DNA of 64,000 nucleotides from Petrotoga olearia DSM 13574. GTDB taxonomy: Bacteria; Thermotogota; Thermotogae; Petrotogales; Petrotogaceae. The stretch covers positions 68,011 to 132,010 of the forward strand of contig NZ_AZRL01000004.1 of assembly GCF_002895525.1 (NCBI RefSeq). Reading direction: 5' to 3'. The notes beneath the pieces are model-generated. The model was not told where the DNA came from and did no database searches. It worked only from the letters and a program-made list of their open reading frames with translations. Position numbers and translations under genes: made by a program. Position 1 is the first letter of the stretch. Every line of letters starts with the position of its first letter. Positions 39,888 through 47,780 of the stretch are shown here, piece by piece.

Positions 39888-40312
39888 CAGAGCTCCCCTC
39901 CTATTTCATATCTTTGAACTATCTTAGTCCTTATCGGTAGTTTGGAGGCGGCATACTCTAATGCCCTTTTTGCAGTTGCTTCATCGACTCCACCTATTTC
40001 AAACATTACCCTTCCCTTCTTAACAACAGCTACCCAACCTTCCACATCACCTTTACCTTTTCCTTGCCTTGTTCCAATACCTTTGGAAGTTACTGGTTTA
40101 TCAGGAAAAATGTTAATCCATATGTTTCCTGTTCTTTTTAAGGTTCTAACCATAGATAACCTACATGCTTCGATCTGTTGAGCAGTTATCCATGAGCTTT
40201 CCATTGCTTTTAATCCCCAGTCACCGGAATGTACCAAACTACCACCTTTTGTCATTCCTCTGACTGTTCCACGTTGTTGTTTTCTGTATTTTACTCTTTT
40301 AGGCATTAACAT
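39887..40312 (-). CDS. rplP: Ribosomal protein L16
   Basis: 141 residues, [15 protein letters not shown] at the start, near the A site and peptidyl transferase centre. AGGAGG stands 8 nt before the ATG at 40312. Preceded by leader repeat copy F. Confidence 0.97.
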   Translation of the reverse strand: MLMPKRVKYRKQQRGTVRGMTKGGSLVHSGDWGLKAMESSWITAQQIEACRLSMVRTLKRTGNIWINIFPDKPVTSKGIGTRQGKGKGDVEGWVAVVKKGRVMFEIGGVDEATAKRALEYAASKLPIRTKIVQRYEIGGEL

Positions 40313-40344
40313 TTAGGATTTCCTCCTTTTTTACCATTTCTACA

Positions 40345-40405
40345 GTTTTTAACTTGCTTCAGCACCCTTTAGCCTCGTAGCCCGCCCAAAGGAGTGGGAG
40401 GACTG
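40345..40405 (-). repeat. Dispersed leader repeat, copy F (rpsC-rplP spacer)
   Basis: Toward rplP: CCTCCCACTCCTTTGGGCGG, then GGCTAAAGGGTGCTGAAGC, a diverged copy. The GTGCT block ends 49 nt before the rplP ATG. Confidence 0.6.
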
Positions 40406-40414
40406 GAGGAAATA

Positions 40415-41050
40415 TTATTGAATTAGCGTATCACCATGATAGACCCAAACTTTTATCCCTATGGTGCCGTATTTAGTTTGAGAATGAACTACCGCATAAT
40501 CAATGTTTGATCTCAAGGTTTGAAGAGGTAATCTACCTTCCATATACCATTCGGTTCTTGCTATTTCTGCACCACCAAGCCTTCCAGAAACCATAATTTT
40601 TACGCCTTTAGCGCCTCGTCTCATGGCGTTGGTTATAGCTCTTTTCATAGCAACTTTGTGTGAGACCCTTCTTTGAAGTTGACCGGATACATCTTCAGCT
40701 ATGAGTTGAGCGTCAACGTAAGGATTTTTTACTTCTTGAGCGTAGACCTTAACATCTTTATCCCCTACTATGTTTTTCAAATCATCTCTGATTTTTTTCA
40801 TTTCTGCGCCTTTACGTCCAATCAAAATTCCTAGTCTCGCACCATAGATATCTATTCTTATTAACGAATCACTAGGTCTTTCAATTAATATCTCCGAAAT
40901 CCCAGCGGCTTCGTAATTTGATTTTAGATAATTCCTTATCTTTTCATCTTCATGTAAATAATCTGAATAATTCTTTTCGTTAAACCATACAGATTTCCAA
41001 TTTTTGTTGTTTCCTAATCTGAAACCGTTCGGATGCACTTTTGATCCCAC
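40415..41050 (-). CDS. rpsC: Ribosomal protein S3
   Basis: 211 residues with a KH domain (GARLGILIGRKGAEMKKI). The N-terminus is GSKVHPNGFRLG. It starts with GTG, 6 nt after GAGGTG. Confidence 0.97.
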   Translation of the reverse strand: MGSKVHPNGFRLGNNKNWKSVWFNEKNYSDYLHEDEKIRNYLKSNYEAAGISEILIERPSDSLIRIDIYGARLGILIGRKGAEMKKIRDDLKNIVGDKDVKVYAQEVKNPYVDAQLIAEDVSGQLQRRVSHKVAMKRAITNAMRRGAKGVKIMVSGRLGGAEIARTEWYMEGRLPLQTLRSNIDYAVVHSQTKYGTIGIKVWVYHGDTLIQ

Positions 41051-41065
41051 TTATTTCACCTCACT

Positions 41066-41515
41066 TTATTTATCGGCACTTTTGTCTCTCACGGTTATAT
41101 AAATATGGCTCATTCTTTTTTGAAGGATATCTGCTCTTCCATGAGACCTTGGCCATAATCTTTTTAACCTAGGACCTTCATTCACCATTATTTCAGAAAC
41201 ATAGAGATTTTCAGCGTTTAATCCAAAATTGTTCTCGGCATTAGCAATAGCCGACATCAAAGTTTTGTATAGTATACGTGCTGATTTTTTTGGACTAAAA
41301 GTGAGTATTTGAAGTGCTTCACTTATGTCTTTATTCCTTATTGAGTTTGCCATAGATCTAGCTTTCTTAGGTGATATTCTTACGTATTTTGTAACTGCTC
41401 TTGCTTCAACAATTGGTTCAGAAGCTTCTTTTTCTTTTCTTAATCTATGATATGTAGATCTTTTTACTTTTCTACCATCTTGTTGAACTCTAGAAACATT
41501 AGTATTAGTAGCCAT
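41066..41515 (-). CDS. rplV: Ribosomal protein L22 with N-terminal extension
   Basis: 149 residues; about 35 basic residues precede the normal core, an extension also known in Thermotoga L22. Core motifs [18 protein letters not shown] and [18 protein letters not shown] are intact. GAGGAGGG precedes the ATG. Confidence 0.95.
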   Translation of the reverse strand: MATNTNVSRVQQDGRKVKRSTYHRLRKEKEASEPIVEARAVTKYVRISPKKARSMANSIRNKDISEALQILTFSPKKSARILYKTLMSAIANAENNFGLNAENLYVSEIMVNEGPRLKRLWPRSHGRADILQKRMSHIYITVRDKSADK

Positions 41516-41527
41516 AAACTACCCTCC

Positions 41528-41821
41528 TCAACCTTGCTTTTCAATCTTTCCTTTAACCGCTTTTTTGTCTGGATGCCCTCCAAACCTTCTGGTTGGAGAA
41601 AACTCACCCAATCTATGACCAATCATTTGTTCAGTTATATAAACGGGTATGTGTTTCATTCCGTTATGAACCGCTATTGTGTGCCCAACCATTTCTGGTA
41701 GAATCATCGAGGCCCTTGACCATGTTTTAATAACCTTTTTTTCACCTTTTTCGTTCATCTCTCTGATCTTTTTAATGAGACTTGGATGAACATATGGACC
41801 TTTTTTCAAAGATCTTCCCAC
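41528..41821 (-). CDS. rpsS: Ribosomal protein S19
   Basis: 97 residues, [14 protein letters not shown] at the start and GHKLGEFSP-like [13 protein letters not shown]. It starts with GTG after AAGGAGGTG. Preceded by leader repeat copy G. Confidence 0.97.
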   Translation of the reverse strand: MGRSLKKGPYVHPSLIKKIREMNEKGEKKVIKTWSRASMILPEMVGHTIAVHNGMKHIPVYITEQMIGHRLGEFSPTRRFGGHPDKKAVKGKIEKQG

Positions 41822-41847
41822 CTATTGCACCTCCTTGCTTTTTCTGT

Positions 41848-41920
41848 TTATACTGTCTTCAGAAACTCTAAAGCTTCTTTCAGCGCCCCTTCGCCCCGCA
41901 GCCCGCCCACAAGGCTAAAA
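41848..41920 (-). repeat. Dispersed leader repeat, copy G (rplB-rpsS spacer)
   Basis: A well-preserved copy. Toward rpsS: GCGGGCTGCGGGGCGAAGG, then GGCGCTGAAAGAAGC, then TTTAGAGTTTCTGAAGAC and AGTATAA. CGCT ends 61 nt before the start. About 42 of 45 nt match copy I at 63.7 kb. Confidence 0.82.
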
Positions 41921-41924
41921 ATAC

Positions 41925-42749
41925 TTACTTTACTCTTCTTCTTACGATAAATTTATCGGATTGTTTTTTCCCTCTTCTTGTTTTATATCCTTTAGCAGGG
42001 GTTCCCCATGGAGATTTAGGAATGTGACCTTTACTTCTACCTTCTCCACCACCCATCGGGTGGTCTACTGGATTTTGCACCATACCTCTTACCTTGGGCC
42101 TTCTTCCCAACCATCTGGTTTTTCCGGCTTTACCGTAAACTTCGTTGGAATGGTCTTCGTTGCTTACTACACCAATGGTGGCCATGCAACTTAAGCGAAC
42201 CCTTCTCAACTCAGTAGAAGGCATTTTTAAAAGTGCATATTTACCTTCTTTAGCCATTAACTGAGCATAAGTTCCTGCGGATTTTGCTATTTTTCCACCT
42301 CTGCCTGGTTCAAATTCTATGTTGTGTACTAGCGTTCCTAAAGGAATATTCTCCAAAGGTAGGCAATTACCAACTTTGATTTCAGCATTTGCACCACTCA
42401 TTACAGTTTCTCCAACTTTTAATCCCTTGGGAGCTAATATATACCTTTTTTCTCCATCTGCGTATACTAATAGAGCTATCCTTGCGCTTCTGTTAGGATC
42501 GTACTCTATTGAGGCAACTTTTGCGGGGATATTTACTTTATTTCTTTTAAAGTCGATTACTCTGTATTTTCTTTTATGCCCACCACCACGATGCCTCATT
42601 GTAACTCGACCATAGTGGTTCCTTCCACCTGTTTTTTTCAATGGTTCCAGTAAACTCTTTTCAGGTTTTACTTTTGATAATTCAGAAAAATCTGAAGTCG
42701 TCATATATCTTCGTGAAGGTGTTACGGGCTTGTATTGTTTTAACGCCAT
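41925..42749 (-). CDS. rplB: Ribosomal protein L2
   Basis: 274 residues. The peptidyl-transferase region [16 protein letters not shown] and the N-terminal RNA-binding [17 protein letters not shown] are conserved. GAGAGGTGA precedes the ATG. Confidence 0.97.
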   Translation of the reverse strand: MALKQYKPVTPSRRYMTTSDFSELSKVKPEKSLLEPLKKTGGRNHYGRVTMRHRGGGHKRKYRVIDFKRNKVNIPAKVASIEYDPNRSARIALLVYADGEKRYILAPKGLKVGETVMSGANAEIKVGNCLPLENIPLGTLVHNIEFEPGRGGKIAKSAGTYAQLMAKEGKYALLKMPSTELRRVRLSCMATIGVVSNEDHSNEVYGKAGKTRWLGRRPKVRGMVQNPVDHPMGGGEGRSKGHIPKSPWGTPAKGYKTRRGKKQSDKFIVRRRVK

Positions 42750-42765
42750 TATTTATTCACCTCTC

Positions 42766-43062
42766 CTACAAACTGCCTTGCAATTCTCTTATAACGTAAC
42801 CTTCTCCTAATTTAACTATTGCTTTTTTCCATCCTCTGGTATACCCTTCACTTCTTCCCAATCTTTTTGGTTTGGGTTTCATATTCATTACGTACACTTT
42901 TTCTACTTTGACTTTGAATATTGTTTCGATGGCTTCCTTTATTTCTGGTTTAGTAGCATTTTTTACAACTTCAAATGTGTATTTTCGTTCTTGCATAAGA
43001 GAATAGGTTTTTTCTGTTAAGATCGGCCTAATAATAATATCGTAAGCTTTTTGAAGCTCCAT
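42766..43062 (-). CDS. rplW: Ribosomal protein L23
   Basis: 98 residues at the exit-tunnel rim, docking site of SRP and trigger factor. [19 protein letters not shown] is the conserved N-terminus. Its ATG overlaps the rplD stop (TGATG); GAGGAGGTG precedes it. Confidence 0.96.
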   Translation of the reverse strand: MELQKAYDIIIRPILTEKTYSLMQERKYTFEVVKNATKPEIKEAIETIFKVKVEKVYVMNMKPKPKRLGRSEGYTRGWKKAIVKLGEGYVIRELQGSL

Positions 43063-43727
43063 CAGCCGATCACCTCCTCGATTTTATTAACCATTTCCTT
43101 GGTAAGCACAATTTTTTCATTGTTTATTAAATCGAATACATTTAAACCGTCCACATTCTTTTTATTTTGACCAGGGTTATCCGCTATAATTACTTTCACT
43201 TTCGGCAAATTCCTTGCTGACAGTTTGAAGTTTTCGTAAGGTTCCTGGTTATAAGGTAATAAAAATAAAACTTTTTTACTTTCCACACCAAATTTGGCCA
43301 AAATATTTTTTACATCTTTCGTTCTCGGCTTTTCAAATTTAACATCATCTAAGACAATTAAATTATTTTCTCTATACCTGACACTTAAGGCAGACTTTAA
43401 AGCTAGTCTTTTCATTTTTTTGTTGAGGTCTTTGTGAAATTCCCTGGGTTTTGGCCCAAAAGCTACTCCACCGTGTCGGAAAAGAGGGGATCTAATCGAT
43501 CCGGCTCTTGCTCTACCCAAATGCTTTTGAGGCCACGGTTTTCGGCCTCCTCCTCTAACTTCACTTCTAGTCTTAGTAGAAGCTGTCCCTGCCCTTTTGT
43601 TGGTTAATTGCATATCAACGTACCTATATAGTACATCCATATTTGGATCAATGTTAAAGATTTCATCTTTTAGATCTAACGTTCCAACTTTTTCATTTTG
43701 AATATTGTATACATCTATCTGTGACAT
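43062..43727 (-). CDS. rplD: Ribosomal protein L4
   Basis: 221 residues. The extended tunnel loop ([20 protein letters not shown], then [19 protein letters not shown]) is intact. In other bacteria L4 represses the S10 operon. AAGGAGGT precedes the ATG. Confidence 0.97.
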   Translation of the reverse strand: MSQIDVYNIQNEKVGTLDLKDEIFNIDPNMDVLYRYVDMQLTNKRAGTASTKTRSEVRGGGRKPWPQKHLGRARAGSIRSPLFRHGGVAFGPKPREFHKDLNKKMKRLALKSALSVRYRENNLIVLDDVKFEKPRTKDVKNILAKFGVESKKVLFLLPYNQEPYENFKLSARNLPKVKVIIADNPGQNKKNVDGLNVFDLINNEKIVLTKEMVNKIEEVIG

Positions 43728-43743
43728 TTCCTAATAGACCTCC

Positions 43744-44385
43744 TTACTTCGTTTTTGGGCGCTTTGCCTTAACGGCTTCTCTTATTGTTACCAATCCGCC
43801 CCTCGCTCCTGGAACTCCGCCTTTGACCGCTATTATATTGTTTTGTACATCAATGTAAACTACTTCTGAGTTTTGAATGGTTACCCTTTCATTTCCATAT
43901 TGACCGGGCATCTTTTTCCCTTTGAATACCTTTGAAGGATATGTAGCCATTCCTGTTGATCCCAGACCTCTATGAAATTTTGAGCCATGTGAATTTTCTC
44001 CACCTCTAAAATTCCATCTTTTCATGACACCTGAGTATCCTCGACCTTTTGATTTTCCTATTAAATCAATCTTTTCTCCTTCGGAAAAAATTGACACATC
44101 GATTTTTTGCCCAATTTCGTAATCATCTACATTATCTACTCTAAATTCTCTTAAATACCTTAAAGGTTGTACTTGTGCTTTTTTGAAATGACCCATCAAC
44201 GGTTTGTTTGCTTTTCTTTCAGTTATCTCTTCAAAACCTATCTGAATGGCGTTGTATCCATCTGTTGCTATAGTTTTCTTTTGAACTACCACACATGGTC
44301 CAGCTTTGATAACTGTCACCGGGATGGCTTTTTCATCTTTAAAAATTCGAGTCATTCCAACTTTTTTTCCTAAAATTCCTTTCAT
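43744..44385 (-). CDS. rplC: Ribosomal protein L3, poor ribosome-binding site
   Basis: 213 residues ([13 protein letters not shown] at the start; [15 protein letters not shown] core loop). Unlike nearly every neighbour, no AGGAGG-like sequence precedes its ATG; only GAG lies 5 nt upstream. The region in front is the 3' end of the IscB element rather than the normal rpsJ-rplC spacer, so the original ribosome-binding site may have been displaced. Confidence 0.97.
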   Translation of the reverse strand: MKGILGKKVGMTRIFKDEKAIPVTVIKAGPCVVVQKKTIATDGYNAIQIGFEEITERKANKPLMGHFKKAQVQPLRYLREFRVDNVDDYEIGQKIDVSIFSEGEKIDLIGKSKGRGYSGVMKRWNFRGGENSHGSKFHRGLGSTGMATYPSKVFKGKKMPGQYGNERVTIQNSEVVYIDVQNNIIAVKGGVPGARGGLVTIREAVKAKRPKTK

Positions 44386-44397
44386 ATTTTCTCGAAA

Positions 44398-44447
44398 AAC
44401 TACTGCAGAAGACTCGCCTCTTTAGTGGTAAGAGGAATGCAGTAATT
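44398..44447 (-). repeat. Imperfect palindrome at the 3' end of the IscB element
   Basis: AATTACTGCA (44447-44438) pairs with TGCAGTAGTT (44407-44398, one G-U), enclosing a second stem CCTCTT/AAGAGG (44435-44430, 44422-44417). The iscB stop codon falls in this inner stem-loop. Hairpins of this kind mark the right end of IS200/IS605-family elements. A TTTTT run overlaps the last arm, so it may partly terminate transcription entering rplC. Confidence 0.65.
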
Positions 44448-45765
44448 TTTCTCCCTCCTTTCTTGCTGTTTGATATCCATAACCGTCATTCCTTTGCAAT
44501 AACCTCAAATATTTTGGATTTATACCATCTAGATCATTCAACTTGAAATTTGGTTGTTGACGTATTGCAATTCGTCCAATATGGATACCTGCATTTTTCC
44601 CTTTTGGTATAACTGCCAATACTATATCGCCTGTTTTGTATCCCATATATGTTCTTCCCTTGACCCCGTTCGGGGCGTTTTTTGCTCGGCGATGACTTCT
44701 TGGAAAACCATATTTATCTACATTACACATCTTACGTGTTCCATGACCCATCGCTGTGATTTCTAAAACTTGCATATCAGGTTCAATTTGAACATTTTGA
44801 CCACTTTCTCCTACACAAGCTGCATCTATCCAATGTTTCTTGGGATAATTTTGTGTCTCACGATTGTACTTTGTTTTTCCTCCAGTTCCAACTTCGATAA
44901 GTAATCTTTCTTTCTTTAACTGGTTGAATAGATACCAACGTGTTGCGTTGACTGCTGCTGTATCTTTGAGTGATTTCTTTGATTCTGATTTAATTTGGTT
45001 TAACCTTTCTGGATTATTGGCTAAGAATTCTTCGATAGATTGATTACCTTTCTTCTGATTACATTCGTGAAAGGCTAATGTTAAATTACTTATTCTGTCA
45101 CTTCCACCTTTAGATTTGGGTATGATATGTTCTATTTCTAACGGTACATTCTCTTTACCACAATATACACATTTCCTACCCCATTTTTCAAGGAGATACT
45201 CTTTTATTTCGTATCCATACAGTGTTCCTCGTTGATACTCTATTCCCTTGATCTCTGGATTTTGTAGCTTTTGAGTGTCAAAACGGACTAACTCCATTGA
45301 AATACCTGTAATTAGTGCAAAGTGTCTCATACGTTTGATCCATGTGAGTATATTTTCTACACGACTCATAAGACTAGGTGGTAACCAATCTTTTGATCGT
45401 TCCCTGTTATCAAACCTTGCTTTACGATACCTTGTCTTTCGGTTTCTTCGTGAACGTCTTAAAGCTCTACGAGTATCTAACGCTTTTTTGATACTTTGTC
45501 CTCTGTGTTGAATTTCAGCGCTCCAAATAACTTTCTTACCATTCTTAAAATTGCCTATTAAAGCAACTCCAGTGATCTTACTTCCAGGATCGATCTTAAC
45601 ATGCGTAGGTTGCGTGTCGCCGCCTGCACGATCTTTCAGAATAATTGTGAATGGATGGTATCGAAATACTGCTGCTTTCCCTTTCTTCAATAACTCTCTT
45701 GCCCTAGCAGGATGGCATGGCATAAGTGGTCTCTTGTTTTTATCTAATACGAATACCCTTTGCAC
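44422..45765 (-). CDS. iscB: IscB RNA-guided endonuclease
   Basis: 447 residues with the full IscB plan and no broken motif. PLMP domain (about 1-50, [16 protein letters not shown]); RuvC-I Asp59 ([10 protein letters not shown]); Arg-rich bridge helix (about 98-125); RuvC-II Glu158; HNH (about 195-245) with Cys199/Cys202, Glu212-His213 and Asn236; RuvC-III with His311 and Asp314 ([10 protein letters not shown]); C-terminal omega RNA/TAM-contact domain with YGFPRSHRR and GYKTGDIV. The second zinc CxxC of the HNH is FHEC here. Between SHRR and GYKTGD an extra [10 protein letters not shown] is coded by a palindromic repeat. It starts with GTG, 8 nt after AGGAAGG. It cuts DNA guided by the omega RNA encoded just upstream (established for the family). 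Confidence 0.95.
   Translation of the reverse strand: MQRVFVLDKNKRPLMPCHPARARELLKKGKAAVFRYHPFTIILKDRAGGDTQPTHVKIDPGSKITGVALIGNFKNGKKVIWSAEIQHRGQSIKKALDTRRALRRSRRNRKTRYRKARFDNRERSKDWLPPSLMSRVENILTWIKRMRHFALITGISMELVRFDTQKLQNPEIKGIEYQRGTLYGYEIKEYLLEKWGRKCVYCGKENVPLEIEHIIPKSKGGSDRISNLTLAFHECNQKKGNQSIEEFLANNPERLNQIKSESKKSLKDTAAVNATRWYLFNQLKKERLLIEVGTGGKTKYNRETQNYPKKHWIDAACVGESGQNVQIEPDMQVLEITAMGHGTRKMCNVDKYGFPRSHRRAKNAPNGVKGRTYMGYKTGDIVLAVIPKGKNAGIHIGRIAIRQQPNFKLNDLDGINPKYLRLLQRNDGYGYQTARKEGEKLLHSSYH
44655..44686 (-). repeat. Palindromic repeat inside iscB
   Basis: On the plus strand: TTCCCTTGACCCCG, TTCGGGGCG, TTTTTTGCT. It matches a copy in the UvrD-like gene (52917-52949) at about 27 of 33 positions, in the same reading frame and orientation. 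Antisense to the genes it resembles an intrinsic terminator. Confidence 0.7.
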
Positions 45766-46075
45766 GGAAGTTACCTTCCTTTCTCCCTATCAGGGTAATG
45801 TGAGCCTCGCCAATGTTATTCTGGCTTTTTTACATTCAACACACTGACTTCAACCCCGTATGCCTGTTTAATGTTGAACGACAGAGCTTGGAACTGGCTC
45901 GGGCATTCCAAGGTGTCATGACCAGAATAACGTAGTTCTCCAACTTTGCCGTAAGGCTGTCTCTCTTATCCGCCGTGAGGCTGTCTTGGAACTTAGGCTG
46001 GTCAACTCCGAGACTTTTTGTCTCCGTCTTTAGACGAGGGTAGTTGACCTCCAGAGCCCGAATGATATCTGTATT
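45766..46075 (-). ncRNA. Omega RNA (HEARO-type) of IscB
   Basis: About 295 nt of scaffold directly upstream of iscB plus a presumed 16-nt 5' guide from the flanking spacer. Pairings seen by eye: GGCTC(46058-46054)/GAGCC(45900-45896); GGTCAACT(46049-46042)/AGTTGACC(46007-46000); CGTC/GACG; GAGAC/GTCTC; TTCCAAG(45991-45985)/CTTGGAA(45912-45906); TTCAACA/TGTTGAA; and a long-range TTATTCTGG/CCAGAATAA. Two near-identical GACAGCCTYACGGC hairpins stand side by side. The place, size and structure fit HEARO/omega RNA. Exact ends are inferred. Confidence 0.85.
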
Positions 46076-46099
46076 AATTTTTTAAAAATTACAATGGCA

Positions 46100-46411
46100 T
46101 CAAGCTTTTATGTCTACTGATACTCCCGCCGGAATGTTGACTTTCAACAGTTTAGTAACTGTCTCGGATGAAGCATTGTAGATGTATATAACTCTTTTAT
46201 GAACGATTTTTTCAAATTGTTCCATTGAATAAGAATATTTATGTGGGGATCTTATAACCGAATACACAGTTCTCTTATTTGGTAATGGAATAGGACCGGA
46301 AACTTTAGCTTCTGTATCTTTTACGGCATCTATGATTTTTTTGGACGATTCGTCCAGTAATCTATGGTCGTATCCCTTTAACCTTATTTTTATGTAGTTA
46401 TTACCGGCCAT
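46100..46411 (-). CDS. rpsJ: Ribosomal protein S10
   Basis: 103 residues from ATG 46411 (NNYIKIRLKGYDHRLLDES; GPIPLPNKRTVYSVIRSPH). AGGAGG precedes it; the frame to 46483 reads through the spacer hairpin. Also the NusB partner in antitermination. The IscB element begins about 40 nt after its stop. Confidence 0.96.
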   Translation of the reverse strand: MAGNNYIKIRLKGYDHRLLDESSKKIIDAVKDTEAKVSGPIPLPNKRTVYSVIRSPHKYSYSMEQFEKIVHKRVIYIYNASSETVTKLLKVNIPAGVSVDIKA

Positions 46412-46447
46412 AATTTTTTTATTAACCTCCTTTGAACTCATTAGTAA

Positions 46448-46465
46448 GGGGAGCTGAAGCTCCCC
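46448..46465 (-). other. Perfect hairpin in the tuf-rpsJ spacer
   Basis: GGGGAGCT and AGCTCCCC pair around TC. It is not followed by a T run on the minus strand, so it looks like an RNA processing or stability hairpin rather than a terminator. No promoter is apparent in this spacer. Confidence 0.5.
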
Positions 46466-46488
46466 GTACAATAAAACTTTCAAATTTA

Positions 46489-47688
46489 TTATTCAATTAT
46501 TTCTGTAACAACACCGGCTCCTACGGTCCTTCCGCCTTCTCTTATAGCGAATCTCATTCCAGTTTCGAGAGCTACAGGATAGATTAATTCTACTGTCATA
46601 TTGATGTTGTCGCCTGGCATTACCATCTCTGCTCCACTGGAAAATTCTACAAGAGTTCCCGTAACATCTGCTGTTCTAATATAAAATTGAGGTCTGTAAC
46701 CTTTGGTAAAAGGTGTGTGTCTTCCCCCCTCTTCCTTTTTCAATACGTATACCTCTGCCTTGAATTTTTTGTGTGGCGTGATTGAACCAGGAGCAGCAAG
46801 TACTTGACCTCTTTTTACTTCATCTTTTTCTATACCTCTTAAAAGACATCCAACGTTGTCTCCGGCTTCACCTTCATCGAGTATTTTTCTAAACATCTCA
46901 ACTCCGGTTACTACAGTCTTTTTTGTTTCATAACTCAAACCAATTATTTCAACTTGATCTCCGGTGTGGACAACACCTCTTTCAATTCTTCCAGTAACAA
47001 CCGTTCCCCTTCCAGTAATGCTGAAAATATCTTCTATGGGCATCAAGAAAGGTTTGTCAATTTCTCTTACTGGATCTGGGAAGTAAGAATCAACCGCATC
47101 CATAAGTTCATATATCTTTTGTGTCCAAGGACCATCTGGGTTATCTTCTTCCAATGCCTTTAGAGCTGAGCCCCTTATAACTGGAACTTCATCTCCTGGG
47201 AATTCGTAGCTACTTAGAAGGTCTCTAACTTCCATTTCTACTAAGTCTATTAATTCTTCGTCATCAACCATGTCAACTTTGTTTATAAAAACAGTTATAG
47301 CTGGAACGTTAACCTGCCTTGCTAACAAAACATGTTCTCTCGTTTGTGGCATAACACCATCAGTTGCGGCTACAACCAAGATAGCTCCATCCATTTGCGC
47401 TGCACCAGTTATCATATTTTTTATATAGTCTGCGTGACCTGGACAATCTATATGTGCATAATGTCTTTTTTCTGTTTGATATTCAACGTGTGAAACGCTG
47501 ATGGTGATTCCTCTTGCTTTTTCTTCAGGGGCTTTATCTATCATGTCAAAAGGTGTGAAGTCTGCTCCACCTTTGTAAGATAAAGCTTTGGTTATAGCTG
47601 CGGTTAAAGTTGTTTTCCCATGGTCAATATGACCGATAGTCCCTACGTTCATGTGTGCCTTTGCCCTAACGAACTTCTCTTTAGCCAT
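46489..47688 (-). CDS. tuf: Elongation factor Tu
   Basis: 399 residues. GTPase motifs [17 protein letters not shown] and NKVDMVDD, followed by the two beta-barrel domains ([26 protein letters not shown]). AAGGAGGAG precedes the ATG. Leader repeat copy H with a TATAAT lies upstream. Confidence 0.98.
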   Translation of the reverse strand: MAKEKFVRAKAHMNVGTIGHIDHGKTTLTAAITKALSYKGGADFTPFDMIDKAPEEKARGITISVSHVEYQTEKRHYAHIDCPGHADYIKNMITGAAQMDGAILVVAATDGVMPQTREHVLLARQVNVPAITVFINKVDMVDDEELIDLVEMEVRDLLSSYEFPGDEVPVIRGSALKALEEDNPDGPWTQKIYELMDAVDSYFPDPVREIDKPFLMPIEDIFSITGRGTVVTGRIERGVVHTGDQVEIIGLSYETKKTVVTGVEMFRKILDEGEAGDNVGCLLRGIEKDEVKRGQVLAAPGSITPHKKFKAEVYVLKKEEGGRHTPFTKGYRPQFYIRTADVTGTLVEFSSGAEMVMPGDNINMTVELIYPVALETGMRFAIREGGRTVGAGVVTEIIE

Positions 47689-47715
47689 TGTTCTATCTCC
47701 TCCTTGTAAATTATT

Positions 47716-47770
47716 ATTATACGGTCTTTAGAAATTTTAAAATGGTATATTATAGCTCCCCTTCGATCCC
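47716..47770 (-). repeat. Dispersed leader repeat, copy H (fusA-tuf spacer)
   Basis: Toward tuf: GATCGAAGGGGAGCTATAAT, then TTTTAAAATTTCTAAAGACC and GTATAAT. The AGCT block ends 66 nt and the TATAAT (47721-47716) 27 nt before the tuf ATG. A diverged copy. Confidence 0.6.
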
Positions 47771-47780
47771 AATTTGAACC

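Larger units (their letters stand above)
44398..46059 (-). mobile_element. IscB-only IS200/IS605-type element inserted in the S10 operon
   Basis: The element interrupts the otherwise universal rpsJ-rplC junction. It consists of omega RNA (5'), iscB and a terminal hairpin (3'), all in the operon's direction. The left boundary is set at the first scaffold base (GGGCTCTGG at 46059); the right boundary is set by the palindrome and is uncertain by a few tens of bases. No TnpA (Y1 tyrosine transposase) gene is present, so movement would need one supplied in trans. Confidence 0.75.

Noticed and set aside
44661-44681. Intrinsic terminator on the plus strand within iscB
   Set aside because: CCCCGTTCGGGG followed by T looks like a terminator, but it lies antisense inside a coding gene and matches the in-frame repeat of the helicase gene; treated as a repeat.
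44422-46059. Group II intron or homing endonuclease intron in the S10 operon
   Set aside because: The HNH protein has PLMP, bridge helix and split RuvC motifs of IscB, no reverse transcriptase is present, and both flanking genes are intact, so nothing needs splicing.
45766-46099. CRISPR array next to the Cas9-like nuclease
   Set aside because: No repeat-spacer periodicity; the region folds as a single structured RNA. No CRISPR-like array was seen anywhere in the window.
46448-46465. Terminator between tuf and rpsJ
   Set aside because: Perfect hairpin but no T run on the transcript strand, and rpsJ has no visible promoter of its own.
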